Assembly (NCBI RefSeq): GCF_900109945.1
Contig: NZ_FOBX01000002.1
Span: 558,001 to 622,000 of the forward strand
Origin: Bradyrhizobium sp. OK095
Lineage (GTDB): Bacteria > Pseudomonadota > Alphaproteobacteria > Rhizobiales > Xanthobacteraceae
Reading direction: 5' to 3'
Length of the DNA: 64,000 bases
In this document: in pieces, positions 52,649 to 61,220 of the stretch
How the letters are laid out: every line of letters begins with the position of its first letter
Position numbering within the stretch: the first letter of the stretch is position 1
Notes under the pieces: generated by a model
Told to the model about the DNA's origin: nothing
The model's database searches: none
What the model saw: the letters and a program-made list of their open reading frames with translations, nothing else
Made by a program: the position numbers and the translations under genes

Positions 52649-54423
52649 TCGCTCCCGAGATAGGCGGAGACGACGTCGGGATGACGCAGCACGGCCATGG
52701 ATTCGCCGTCCGCGATGCGGCGTCCGAAATTCAACACGGTGATGTGCTGGGCCGCTTCCGAGACCAGCGTCATGTCGTGATCGATGATCAGGATGGTGAG
52801 CCCCTGTGCGGCGATGCGCTTGAGCAGCTCGTGCAGCTCGAGCTTCTCGGTCGAGTTGAGACCGGCCGCGGGCTCGTCGAGCAGCAGCAGCGTCGGGTTC
52901 GAGGCCAGCGCGCGCGCGATCTCGATCAGGCGCTGATGGCCGTAGGAGAAGCTCGAGATCAGCTCGTTGGCGCGGCTGCCGAGGCCGACGAAGGTCAGCG
53001 CCTCCATCGCACGCTCGGTCAAGGCGTCATCGCCCTTCCCGACCATGGTGTTGCCGGGCCGCTCCGCGCCGATCTCGACGTTTTCCAGCGCCGTCATCGA
53101 ACGGAACAGGCGGATGTTCTGGAACGTGCGCCCGAGACCCGACGCCGTGCGCTGATGCGGCGGCATATGGGTGATATCGGTGCCGTCAAGCACGATTCTG
53201 CCTGATGTGGCGACATACAGGCCCGAGAGCACGTTGAGCGTGGTGGTCTTGCCCGAGCCGTTTGGCCCGATCAGCGCATGCACGCCGCCGCGCTTCACGG
53301 CGATGTCGACGCCGTCGACGGCCTTGAGGCCACCGAAATGCTTCGACAAGCCCGTGACTTCCAGCACAATGTCGCCGCCGATCGTCGCCGGCTTCAACTG
53401 CAACGCGGCCACTGCCGGCGGCGCCTTGATCTTGGCGCGCCAGCGCGTGAGCGCATCCGCGACAAAGCCCCAGATACCGTCGGGCATGAAGCGGATGATC
53501 AGGATCACGAACAGGCCGTAGATCGCGAGATAGAGGCCCGGCACGCTCTTGAGGAAACGCAGCCACTCCGGAATCAAGATCAGGAGACCCGTGCCGATCA
53601 CCGAGCCGACCGGCGACCCAACGCCACCGAGCAGCGACATGGTCAGGAACACGATCGATTCCGCGAACGAGAACTGATCGGGGCTGACATAGGCGAAGCC
53701 GCCGGCAAACAATCCGCCCGCAAGACCGCCGAGCAGCGCGCAGAGCGCAAATGCATAGATCTTGGTGCGGAAGACGTCGATGCCGTTGACGCCCGCCGCA
53801 AGCTCGTTATCGCGCACCGCGCGCATGGCGCGGCCGAGCTTGGTGTCGGAGAGATGCCAGACCATATAGCCGACGATCGCCAGCATCGCGACGCAGAAGG
53901 CGAGATAGCTCTGCGACGTCTGGAACAGGTCCGGACGTTTGATGTTGGAGACGCCATCAGGACCATGCGTCAGCCAGATCGCGTTGATCATCACCAGCGT
54001 GACGATCTGCTGGAACGAGATCGTCACCATCGCGAGGTAATGGCCGCCGAGCCGAAGCGTCGACATTCCGAGCAAGGCGCCCGCGAGCAGCGAGATCACG
54101 CAGCCGCCGACGAGGCAGAGCCAGAAGCTCACTTGCAGATCCGTCGTCCCGATGCCGACCGCATAGGCGCCGAGCCCGAAGAACGCGGCCTGCGCCAGAT
54201 TGATCTGGCCGCACAGGCCGAGCACGACCGAGAGCCCGAACACCGCGATCGCGAACGTCGTGGCCTGAAGCAGGATGTTGTGGACGTAGCCGTCGAAGTT
54301 CATGTTGGCCGCGAGCACGACCAGGATCGCCGCGCCGATGAAGTACGGCAGGTGCCGGACCACGAGCGGTTTCGAACGGATGATGGGCGCCGGAATCGGC
54401 ATGTTGTCGCTGGGTGCGCTCAT
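52645..54423 (-). CDS. Fused Liv permease LivM and ATPase LivG
   Basis: A 592-residue fusion. Residues 1-345 are LivM, with about nine helices and the conserved FGLSVVLGLCGQINLAQAAF and GRAMRAVRDNELAAGVNGID. Residues 350-592 are LivG, with Walker A GPNGSGKTTT (K392), the SFSYGHQRLIEIARALA signature and LLLLDEPAAGLN. In Escherichia coli these are separate polypeptides. The ATG at 54423 overlaps the livH stop (ATGA), and the frame's upstream extension into livH is not coding. Fusion ties one permease copy to one ATPase copy in the complex. Confidence 0.94.
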   Translation of the reverse strand: MSAPSDNMPIPAPIIRSKPLVVRHLPYFIGAAILVVLAANMNFDGYVHNILLQATTFAIAVFGLSVVLGLCGQINLAQAAFFGLGAYAVGIGTTDLQVSFWLCLVGGCVISLLAGALLGMSTLRLGGHYLAMVTISFQQIVTLVMINAIWLTHGPDGVSNIKRPDLFQTSQSYLAFCVAMLAIVGYMVWHLSDTKLGRAMRAVRDNELAAGVNGIDVFRTKIYAFALCALLGGLAGGLFAGGFAYVSPDQFSFAESIVFLTMSLLGGVGSPVGSVIGTGLLILIPEWLRFLKSVPGLYLAIYGLFVILIIRFMPDGIWGFVADALTRWRAKIKAPPAVAALQLKPATIGGDIVLEVTGLSKHFGGLKAVDGVDIAVKRGGVHALIGPNGSGKTTTLNVLSGLYVATSGRIVLDGTDITHMPPHQRTASGLGRTFQNIRLFRSMTALENVEIGAERPGNTMVGKGDDALTERAMEALTFVGLGSRANELISSFSYGHQRLIEIARALASNPTLLLLDEPAAGLNSTEKLELHELLKRIAAQGLTILIIDHDMTLVSEAAQHITVLNFGRRIADGESMAVLRHPDVVSAYLGSE

Positions 54424-55292
54424 GCCTTTTCCGCCACGCGTTCGCCGAAGATGCCTTGCGGCCGGAAGATCAGGAAGGCGATGAGCACCAGGAAGGCAAA
54501 GCCGTCCTTGTAGGGCACCGAGATATAGGCGGCACCAAACGTCTCGATCAAGCCGAGCGCGAGCCCGCCGATGATGGCGCCGGCGACATCGCCGAAGCCG
54601 CCGATGATGGTCGCCGCAAATGCCTTCAGTGCGATCGTCGAGCCCATCTGGATCGAGACGAACAGCACGGGCGCGACCAGGATGCCGGCGAGACCGCCGA
54701 GCACAGCCGAATAGATGAAGGTGATCATGATCATCGTGGAGACGGAAATGCCGAGCAGCGAGGCCATCTCCTTGTCCTGCGAGGTCGCCTGCAGCTTCTT
54801 GCCGAGCAGCGTCTTCTCGAAGAACCAGAAATTGAAGATCACGAGACAAATCGTGACGCCGATGATCAGGAGATACTGGCTGTCGAGATAGACCGGGCCG
54901 ACCTGGATGCCGGGTGTTTCAAACCAGCCTTCAAGCACCTGCGGCTGCGGACCGTAGATCGCGAGCACGGAATTGGCGAGCAGGATCGAGGCGCCGATGG
55001 TGGCGATGATCACGGGCAGATAGCTGCGGTGACGCAGCGGGTAGTAGACGCCGAGATTGAAGACGACACCGAGCAGCGCCATGCCGAGCAGCGCGACGAT
55101 GAAGGCCGCCCAATAGGGCAGACCGGCCTCGACTGCGACGACCATCAGATAGGCCGCGACCATGGAGAATTCGCCCTGGGCAAAATTCACCACATTGGTG
55201 GCACGGAAGATCAGCACGAAGCCGAGCGCGACCAGCGCGTAGACGGCGCCGATACCGATGCCGGTAAACAGGAGTTGTAGGGCGAGATCCAT
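54420..55292 (-). CDS. livH: Liv-type ABC transporter permease (LivH)
   Basis: A 290-residue integral membrane protein with about eight helices and the LivH signature (GIGAVYALVALGFVLIFRATNVVNFAQGEFSM, shown here in parts: an N-terminal GAVYALVALG and a NFAQGEF block), plus AFAATIIGGFGDVAGAIIGG near the C-terminus. It pairs with LivM to form the channel. The stop overlaps the next start by four bases. It is 83 bases downstream of the binding-protein gene, with a strong hairpin in between. Confidence 0.95.
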   Translation of the reverse strand: MDLALQLLFTGIGIGAVYALVALGFVLIFRATNVVNFAQGEFSMVAAYLMVVAVEAGLPYWAAFIVALLGMALLGVVFNLGVYYPLRHRSYLPVIIATIGASILLANSVLAIYGPQPQVLEGWFETPGIQVGPVYLDSQYLLIIGVTICLVIFNFWFFEKTLLGKKLQATSQDKEMASLLGISVSTMIMITFIYSAVLGGLAGILVAPVLFVSIQMGSTIALKAFAATIIGGFGDVAGAIIGGLALGLIETFGAAYISVPYKDGFAFLVLIAFLIFRPQGIFGERVAEKA

Positions 55293-55336
55293 GACAAGCT
55301 TTTGTTGGAGGTCGGATAGGTTCGACGAAAGACGTC

Positions 55337-55368
55337 ACGACCTCCCCGACCGGCATCGGGGAGGTCGT
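55337..55368 (-). terminator. Intercistronic hairpin between the binding-protein gene and livH
   Basis: ACGACCTCCCCGA (55337-55349), a six-base loop and its perfect complement (55356-55368) form a 13-bp GC-rich stem. On the minus strand there is no U-tract, so it is more likely a partial terminator or 3' stabiliser that keeps the binding-protein mRNA in excess over the permease mRNA, as is usual for ABC importers. Confidence 0.6.
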
Positions 55369-55375
55369 TTCAACG

Positions 55376-56521
55376 TCAGTCGTTGAACTCGATGTGCTTG
55401 TCGAAGGTGATGTTGCCCTTCTCGTTCTTCACGATGTTGTAGCCGTGCAGACCGTCGCCGTTCTGGTCGAAATTGTATTCGCCCTCGGCACCGGCGAACT
55501 TCCTGATCGCGAGGATGGCTTCGCGGATCTTGGCCGGTTCGGTCGTGCCGGCCTTGTTGATGGCCTGCGCCATCACGTTGATGGCGTCGAAGGTCCAGGA
55601 GCTCTGATTATCGGGCGCAACCTTGACTGCGTCGCGGTAGATCTTGCCGAACGCCTTCGAGCCTTCGCTGGAATCCTCGGCATAATCCGCCACGCCATAC
55701 GTATTGTAGAGCGCGGGACCGGCGAGCTTCAGCGCGGTGATGTTGACGATCGAGGGCGAGCCGACCCAGGGAATGTTGACGCCGAGCTGACGGAGCTGGC
55801 GGGCGAAGATGCCGAGGTCGTTCTCGAAGGTGAAGTAGGAGCCGAGAATGTCGGCACCGGACTGCTTGATCGCGAGCACGACCGGCGTGAAATCCTGACT
55901 CTGGTTGGCGTACCCTTGGTCGAGCACCGGCGGCGCGCCGAGCTTTTCGAGCGCGCCAGTCAGCGCCTTGCCACCGGCGGTGCCGAATGCATCGGTCGAG
56001 TGCAGCACGGCCCACTTTTTCTTGGCGAGCGTCGTGACGCCGTATTCGGCGATGACGCGGCCGGAATAGCTGTCATTGGGACGGCAGCGGAACAGCCATT
56101 GATTGCCCATATGCGTGAGATTCGGATCGGTGCCGCCGATCATCACGGGCTTGCCGAGCTTGATCACGTCGGGCGCCATCGCGTGCACCTGGGTCGAACG
56201 GATCGAACCGAGGAAGCCGACGATATCAGGCTGCGAAGCGAGCTTGGAGAAGGCGAGCACGATGCCGGGATTGGTGGTCTGGTCGTCCTCGACGATCAGC
56301 TCGCCCTGCTTTCCCAAAATACCGCCGGCCTTGTTGACGGCTTCGAGCGCGAGCTTGGCGCCCTTGATGGCGTAACCGCCGGATTCAGCGGCGGGACCCG
56401 TGACGGGCGCGCACATGCCGATCTTGATGGTGGCGCCTTGCGCATGCGCGCTTTTGATGAGGTAGGGCGCGGCAATGCCGGCAGCAATTCCGGCCGCGAA
56501 GTCGCGTCTCGTCAGTCTCAT
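55376..56521 (-). CDS. Liv-type ABC transporter substrate-binding protein
   Basis: A 381-residue exported protein with a Tat-like signal (MRLTRRDFAAGIAAGIAAPYL...AHAQ, RR in the n-region). The mature chain starts GATIKIGMCAPVTGPAAESGG and follows the two-domain Peripla_BP_6 fold (AVLHSTDAFGTAGGKALTGAL, AEYGVTTLAKKKW). It supplies ligand to LivH/LivM-G/LivF, encoded next on the strand. Given the hpaR and hpa genes just upstream, an aromatic acid such as 4-hydroxyphenylacetate is a reasonable guess, but the sequence alone does not show it. A strong GGGAGGAATGA box precedes the start. Confidence 0.92.
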   Translation of the reverse strand: MRLTRRDFAAGIAAGIAAPYLIKSAHAQGATIKIGMCAPVTGPAAESGGYAIKGAKLALEAVNKAGGILGKQGELIVEDDQTTNPGIVLAFSKLASQPDIVGFLGSIRSTQVHAMAPDVIKLGKPVMIGGTDPNLTHMGNQWLFRCRPNDSYSGRVIAEYGVTTLAKKKWAVLHSTDAFGTAGGKALTGALEKLGAPPVLDQGYANQSQDFTPVVLAIKQSGADILGSYFTFENDLGIFARQLRQLGVNIPWVGSPSIVNITALKLAGPALYNTYGVADYAEDSSEGSKAFGKIYRDAVKVAPDNQSSWTFDAINVMAQAINKAGTTEPAKIREAILAIRKFAGAEGEYNFDQNGDGLHGYNIVKNEKGNITFDKHIEFND

Positions 56522-56674
56522 TCATTCCTCCCTGGGGCCGGGCGTCCTTGTCGGCCCTTCTTTGTTTTGGCTCTATCGCTGAATACAGAGCCGGATGCTA
56601 GTTACGAATTCTCGCCGTGTGAGTAAATTGATATTGAGCCATCATCGACTAAGTGCGGAGAGCTCACGCCCAAC

Positions 56675-56757
56675 GGTGTTTAACACCTGAGGCGGCGGTC
56701 TATTCTCAGCTATTTTTGCCGGGTTTTCCCGCAGATCGCGGTGCTTACGCGTTAAGC
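56675..56757. promoter_or_regulatory. Palindromes upstream of the liv operon
   Basis: In the 284 bases between the binding-protein gene and hpaR there are two short palindromes: GGTGTT-T-AACACC (56675-56687) and GCTTA-CGCGT-TAAGC (56743-56757). The second lies close to the hpaR stop. They could be operator sites for the liv operon, but no protein can be assigned. I see no clear -35/-10 pair. Confidence 0.35.
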
Positions 56758-56805
56758 AATGACGATAGTCATGCGTAACTGCGAAGCCATCATGCAAATT
56801 TGCCG

Positions 56806-57324
56806 TTACGTTTCATCCGTAACATCGTCACTCGCGCCGGTGGAAGCAAGACACAATTCCAACTGCCCAAGCATCTCCTGCAACTCGGCGAGCTTGCGCG
56901 CGCCGAAGCGTTGGGTGATCTCGGCATAGATCGCTTCCGAAGACGGCGCGACGGAGGCCATCAGCTTCACGCCCTCCTTCGAGATCGAGACCATGCTGCG
57001 GCGCTGGTCGGCCTTCGCGGTCTTGCGCTCGATCAGATTGCGCGCCTCGAGATCGCGCAGGATGCGCGAGAGGCTGGGGCCGAGGAGAAACGCCGTGCGC
57101 GCGAGTTCCGTGACTTCGATGGTCTCGATGGCGGCGAGCGCGCGCAGGATGCGCCATTGCTGCTCGGTCAAACCATGTTCACGCAGTGCGGGGCGAAACT
57201 GCCGCATCACCGCCTCGCGCGCCCGCAACAGTGACATCGGCAGCGAGCGCGAGAAGTCGCGCATCGGCACCTGCCGTGCGGCATGCGCGCCTGCGTTGGT
57301 GGGTTCAGCCGGTCTCTTCGCCAT
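56806..57324 (-). CDS. hpaR: HpaR, MarR-type repressor of homoprotocatechuate catabolism
   Basis: A 172-residue MarR family regulator of the HpaR subgroup, recognised by SRSLPMSLLRAREAVMRQFR and LREHGLTEQQWRILRALAAI, followed by the helix-turn-helix (VTELARTAFLLGPSLSRILRD) and the wing with DQRRSMVSIS. HpaR represses the hpa meta-cleavage genes until the pathway substrate or an intermediate binds. It is divergent from hpaH-F-E-D-G with 115 bases between, which contain a strong pair of inverted repeats. A GAGG box precedes the start. The acceptance of the same inducer as in Escherichia coli is inferred. Confidence 0.93.
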   Translation of the reverse strand: MAKRPAEPTNAGAHAARQVPMRDFSRSLPMSLLRAREAVMRQFRPALREHGLTEQQWRILRALAAIETIEVTELARTAFLLGPSLSRILRDLEARNLIERKTAKADQRRSMVSISKEGVKLMASVAPSSEAIYAEITQRFGARKLAELQEMLGQLELCLASTGASDDVTDET

Positions 57325-57387
57325 ATCGCCTCGTCCTCAAACCCGAAAACGTTTGCACTGCAGCACGCCGGAATTGGGTTTGACGAA

Positions 57388-57434
57388 TTCACTTAACATG
57401 TTAATTATCTCCCCGGCAGCACAATTTAAGTGAA
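57388..57434. promoter_or_regulatory. Probable HpaR operators in the hpaR-hpaH divergent promoter
   Basis: TTCACTTAA (57388-57396) and its exact complement TTAAGTGAA (57426-57434) are an inverted pair, and the first overlaps the perfect 12-mer palindrome TTAACATGTTAA (57393-57404). The right arm ends five bases before the hpaH ATG, where bound protein would also block ribosome entry. The sites fit a dimeric MarR repressor acting on both directions; HpaR binding is inferred from position. Confidence 0.7.
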
Positions 57435-57439
57435 CGCGC

Positions 57440-58246
57440 ATGGCACTCTCGCATCACGATATCCAAGCTTGCGCGAGCCGTCTGCACCAGGCGGAGAAGA
57501 CCCGCACGCAGATCCGGCAGCTCTCGCAGGATTTTCCCGACATCAGCATCGCCGATGCTTACGCGATTCAGAAGGCCTGGGTCGACCTCAAGATCGCCGA
57601 GGGGCGCATCGTCAAAGGCCACAAGATCGGTCTGACCTCGAAGGCGATGCAGAGCGCGCTCAACATCGGCGAGCCGGATTCCGGCGTGCTGCTCGACGAC
57701 ATGTTCTTTGCCGACGGCGGACTGGTTCCGACCGAGCGCTTCATCGCCACGCGCGTCGAGGCCGAGCTCGCCTTCGTGATGAGCAAGCGGCTCGCAGGCC
57801 CCGACTGCACGCTATTCGACGTGCTCAATGCCACCGACTTCGTGGTGCCGGCGCTGGAGATTCTGGACACGCGCATCGAGCGCGTCGATCCCAAGACCAA
57901 GGCGACGCGCAAGATTTTCGATACCATCGCCGACAATGCCGCGAATGCCGGCATCGTGCTCGGGGGACGACCGATCCGTCCGCTGGACGCGGATTTGCGC
58001 TGGATCGGCGCGCTCTGCTTCCGGAACGGCCAGCTCGAAGAGACCGGCCTTGCTGCCGGCGTTCTCAATCATCCCGCGACTGCGGTCGCGTGGCTTGCCA
58101 ACAAGATAGCGCCGCTCGGCCTTGCGCTGGAGCCCGGACAAATCGTGCTCGCCGGCTCCTTCATCCGTCCGATCGAGACCCGCAAGGGCGACACAATTCA
58201 GGCCGATTATGGCGCCTACGGCTCCGTGAGCTGCTACTTCGCTTAA
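57440..58246 (+). CDS. hpaH: 2-oxohept-4-ene-1,7-dioate hydratase HpaH
   Basis: A 268-residue hydratase/decarboxylase family protein matching HpaH along its length: VKGHKIGLTSKAMQSALNI, PDSGVLLDDMFFADGG, VEAELAFVMSKRLAGPDCT (metal-ligand region), LGGRPIRPLDADLRWIG and VLAGSFIRPIETRKGDTIQADYG. HpaH adds water to 2-oxohept-4-ene-1,7-dioate, making the substrate of the aldolase. It leads a rightward operon with hpaF, hpaE, hpaD, an FAH-family gene and a thiamine-diphosphate enzyme gene. No strong ribosome binding site is seen; the operator overlaps that place. Confidence 0.93.
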   Translation: MALSHHDIQACASRLHQAEKTRTQIRQLSQDFPDISIADAYAIQKAWVDLKIAEGRIVKGHKIGLTSKAMQSALNIGEPDSGVLLDDMFFADGGLVPTERFIATRVEAELAFVMSKRLAGPDCTLFDVLNATDFVVPALEILDTRIERVDPKTKATRKIFDTIADNAANAGIVLGGRPIRPLDADLRWIGALCFRNGQLEETGLAAGVLNHPATAVAWLANKIAPLGLALEPGQIVLAGSFIRPIETRKGDTIQADYGAYGSVSCYFA

Positions 58247-58277
58247 GTAACAAGACGACACAGGGAGTGAAAACGCG

Positions 58278-58676
58278 ATGCCGCATTTCACGATCGAATA
58301 TTCGGCCAATCTCGACAGCCGTCTCGATATGGCGCTGGTGTGCGAGATCGTGCGCAAGGCGGCGGTCGAGACCGGCATCTTCCCGCTCGGCGGCATCCGC
58401 GTCCGCGCCATCAGGTGCGAGCATTATGCAATTGCCGACGCGCGAAACGACTACGGTTTTCTCGACATGCTGCTGCGCATCGGCGAGGGCCGCGACCTTC
58501 CCACGCGCCAGAAGGCCGGCGAGCACGTTTTCCAGGCACTCTCAAAACATCTCGATCCCGTCTTCGCCGCCAGCAAGTTCGCTTTGTCGTTCGACATGCA
58601 GATCAACGACAAGGACACCAGCTGGAAGCGCAATAACATCCACGACGCCCTGAAAGTGGAGGCCGCAAATGGATAA
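58278..58676 (+). CDS. hpaF: 5-carboxymethyl-2-hydroxymuconate delta-isomerase HpaF
   Basis: A 132-residue isomerase of the CHMI/tautomerase superfamily, identified by the N-terminal PHFTIEYSANLD with the catalytic Pro-1 after removal of methionine, and by HYAIADARNDYGFLDMLLRIG and ALSFDMQINDKDTSWKRN. HpaF converts 5-carboxymethyl-2-hydroxymuconate into 5-oxo-pent-3-ene-1,2,5-tricarboxylate. The end overlaps the hpaE start by 8 bases, supporting translational coupling. A GGGAG box lies 13 bases before the ATG. Confidence 0.94.
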   Translation: MPHFTIEYSANLDSRLDMALVCEIVRKAAVETGIFPLGGIRVRAIRCEHYAIADARNDYGFLDMLLRIGEGRDLPTRQKAGEHVFQALSKHLDPVFAASKFALSFDMQINDKDTSWKRNNIHDALKVEAANG

Positions 58677-60207
58677 GCCCACGCCGAAAGCCGACGTCTA
58701 CCAGGCCAACCGCGACCGCGTCGCACCGCTGCTGAAGAAGCTGCGCGCGGACGGCATCGGCCACATGATCGACGGCAAGATCGTCCCCTCGATCTCCGGC
58801 GAAACGTTTGAGACCAAGTCGCCGGTCGACGGCGCAACGCTTGCGAGCGTCGCCCGCGGCAATGCCGAGGATATCGACGCCGCAGCGACCGCCGCTGCGC
58901 TTGCCTTCAAGCCCTGGCGCGACATGGGGCCGGCGATGCGAAAGAAGCTGCTGCATCGCGTCGCCGACGCGATCGAAGACAATGCCGACGACATCGCCGT
59001 GCTCGAATGCATCGACACCGGGCAGGCCTACCGCTTCATGGCCAAGGCCGCGATCCGCGCCGCCGAGAACTTTCGCTTCTTCGCCGACAGATGCGCCGAG
59101 GCGCGCGACGGCCAGAACACACCGAGCGACGAGCATTGGAACGTCTCGACGCGCGTGCCGATCGGCCCCGTTGGCGTGATCACGCCGTGGAACACGCCGT
59201 TCATGCTCTCGACCTGGAAGATCGCCCCTGCGCTCGCGGCCGGCTGCACCGTCGTGCACAAGCCGGCGGAATGGTCGCCGGTCACAGCGGCGATCTTGTC
59301 GAGGCTGGTCAAGGAAGCCGGCGTTCCCGACGGCGTGCTCAACACCGTCCATGGTTTTGGCGAAGAGGCCGGCAAGGCCTTGACCGAGCATCCCGCGATC
59401 AAGGCGATCGGCTTCGTTGGCGAAAGTTCGACGGGCTCCGCCATCATGGTTCAGGGCGCGCCGACGTTGAAGCGCGTGCATTTCGAGCTTGGCGGCAAGA
59501 ACCCCGTCATCGTGTTCGACGACGCCGATCTCGACCGCGCGCTCGATGCCGTCGTGTTCATGATCTACTCGCTCAATGGCGAGCGCTGCACCTCGTCGAG
59601 CCGCCTGCTGATCCAGCAAAACATCGCCGAAAAATTCATCGAGAAGCTGACCGCGCGCGTGAAGGCGCTGAAGGTCGGCCATCCCCTCGATCCCTCAACC
59701 GAGATCGGGCCGCTGATCCACGAACGGCATCTGGCAAAGGTCTGCTCCTATTTCGACGTCGCGCGCCAGGACGGCGCCACGATTGCAGTCGGTGGCAAGA
59801 CGTATGACGGCCCAGGCGGCGGACATTATGTCGAGCCGACGCTGGTCACAGGCGCGAACGGCAAGATGCGCGTGGCGCAGGAGGAGGTGTTCGGCCCCTT
59901 CCTCACCGTGCTGCCCTTCAAGGACGAGGCGGAGGCGATCGAGATCGCCAACGACATCCGCTATGGCCTCACCGGCTATGTCTGGACCAACGACATGGGC
60001 CGGGGCTTGCGCGTCGCGGACGCGCTTGAGGCCGGCATGATCTGGCTGAACTCGGAGAACGTTCGCCATCTGCCGACGCCGTTCGGCGGCATGAAGGCCT
60101 CAGGCATCGGCCGCGATGGTGGCGATTACTCGTTCGACTTCTATATGGAAACCAAGCACGTCTCGCTGGCGCGGGGCACACACAAGATTCAGAAACTGGG
60201 AATCTGA
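58669..60207 (+). CDS. hpaE: 5-carboxymethyl-2-hydroxymuconate semialdehyde dehydrogenase HpaE
   Basis: A 512-residue NAD-dependent aldehyde dehydrogenase. Catalytic residues are C307 (NGERCTSSSRLL) and E273 (HFELGGKNPVIVF). The NAD site has WNTPFMLSTWKIAPALAAGC and KPAEWSPVTAAIL. It oxidises 5-carboxymethyl-2-hydroxymuconate semialdehyde, the ring-cleavage product, to the acid. Length and order after hpaF agree with HpaE. The ATG lies inside the last codons of hpaF. A generic succinic semialdehyde dehydrogenase role cannot be fully excluded for this family, and no separate gene for that later step is present nearby. Confidence 0.93.
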   Translation: MDKPTPKADVYQANRDRVAPLLKKLRADGIGHMIDGKIVPSISGETFETKSPVDGATLASVARGNAEDIDAAATAAALAFKPWRDMGPAMRKKLLHRVADAIEDNADDIAVLECIDTGQAYRFMAKAAIRAAENFRFFADRCAEARDGQNTPSDEHWNVSTRVPIGPVGVITPWNTPFMLSTWKIAPALAAGCTVVHKPAEWSPVTAAILSRLVKEAGVPDGVLNTVHGFGEEAGKALTEHPAIKAIGFVGESSTGSAIMVQGAPTLKRVHFELGGKNPVIVFDDADLDRALDAVVFMIYSLNGERCTSSSRLLIQQNIAEKFIEKLTARVKALKVGHPLDPSTEIGPLIHERHLAKVCSYFDVARQDGATIAVGGKTYDGPGGGHYVEPTLVTGANGKMRVAQEEVFGPFLTVLPFKDEAEAIEIANDIRYGLTGYVWTNDMGRGLRVADALEAGMIWLNSENVRHLPTPFGGMKASGIGRDGGDYSFDFYMETKHVSLARGTHKIQKLGI

Positions 60208-60233
60208 CGCTCGTCGCTCCGAGGGGAAACGCA

Positions 60234-61217
60234 ATGCCCGTACCGCAACACATCTTCGAGCCGCCGTTCAACATCATCCGCTCCAGCCACGTCGTGCTCG
60301 ACGTGACCGATCTGAAGTTGAGCCGTGAATTCTACGAGACGATTATCGGCCTGCATGTCGAGGACGCCGACGACAATGTCGTGTACCTGCGCGCGGCGGA
60401 AGAGCACCAGCATCACTCGCTGGTGCTGCGCAAAACCGCAGCGCCCGCCTGTAACAGGCTCGGCTTCAAGGTCGGCAATGACGGCGATCTCGACAAGGCC
60501 GCAAAGTTTCTCTCCGAGAACGGCCTCGGCTACGCCTTCGTCGATCAGCCCTTCCAGGGCCGCACGCTGCAATTCACCGATCCCTTCGGCTTCCAGATCG
60601 AGCTCTATGCGTCGATGGACCGCCGGCCGCACCTCCTGCGCCGCTACGACCTCTACAGGGGCTGCCACCCGCAGCGGCTCGATCATTTCAATGTCTTTGC
60701 AGCCGAGGTGCAGGACACGGTCGATTTCTATGCACGACTCGGCTTCCGTCTCACCGAATATGCCGAGGAGGACGGCCCGAACGGCCGCATTGCGGCTGCC
60801 TGGATGCATCGCAAGGGCAACGTCCACGATTTTGCCATCACCAACGGCAAGGGCCCTCGCCTGCACCATTTCGCCTACTGGACGCCGACGGCGATGAACA
60901 TCATCCATCTCTGCGACGTCATGGCCTCGCAAGGTTTTGTGAAGAACATCGAGCGTGGCCCCGGACGCCACGGCATCTCGAACGCATTCTTTCTCTATGT
61001 GCGCGATCCTGACGGACACCGCCTCGAGCTCTACACCAGCGACTACTTTACGGGCGATCACGACCACGAGCCGCTGCGCTGGTCGCTGCGCGATCCGCGC
61101 AGGCAGACACTATGGGGCGCGCCTGCCCCGCGCTCCTGGTTCGAGCAGGGCTCTCTCTTCTCAGGCCAGGCCGTGCGTGAGCCGAAGTTCGTGGCCGACG
61201 TGCTGGTGGCGGATTGA
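60234..61217 (+). CDS. hpaD: 3,4-dihydroxyphenylacetate 2,3-dioxygenase HpaD
   Basis: A 327-residue extradiol ring-cleavage dioxygenase of the vicinal-oxygen-chelate type, with two repeated domains. The iron ligands are H151 (LDHFNVF), H212 (LHHFAYW) and E265 (RLELYTSDYF), close to H155, H214 and E267 of characterised homoprotocatechuate 2,3-dioxygenases. It opens the ring of 3,4-dihydroxyphenylacetate next to the hydroxyls. Many bacteria use an unrelated LigB-type HpaD; this one is the Gram-positive-like VOC form. A GAGGGG box precedes the ATG. Confidence 0.94.
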   Translation: MPVPQHIFEPPFNIIRSSHVVLDVTDLKLSREFYETIIGLHVEDADDNVVYLRAAEEHQHHSLVLRKTAAPACNRLGFKVGNDGDLDKAAKFLSENGLGYAFVDQPFQGRTLQFTDPFGFQIELYASMDRRPHLLRRYDLYRGCHPQRLDHFNVFAAEVQDTVDFYARLGFRLTEYAEEDGPNGRIAAAWMHRKGNVHDFAITNGKGPRLHHFAYWTPTAMNIIHLCDVMASQGFVKNIERGPGRHGISNAFFLYVRDPDGHRLELYTSDYFTGDHDHEPLRWSLRDPRRQTLWGAPAPRSWFEQGSLFSGQAVREPKFVADVLVAD

Positions 61218-61220
61218 ACG

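Noticed and set aside
54424..54849. Upstream extension of the LivM-LivG frame
   Set aside because: It lies within livH in another frame and is Arg-rich; the ATG at 54423 overlaps the livH stop in a standard coupling pattern.
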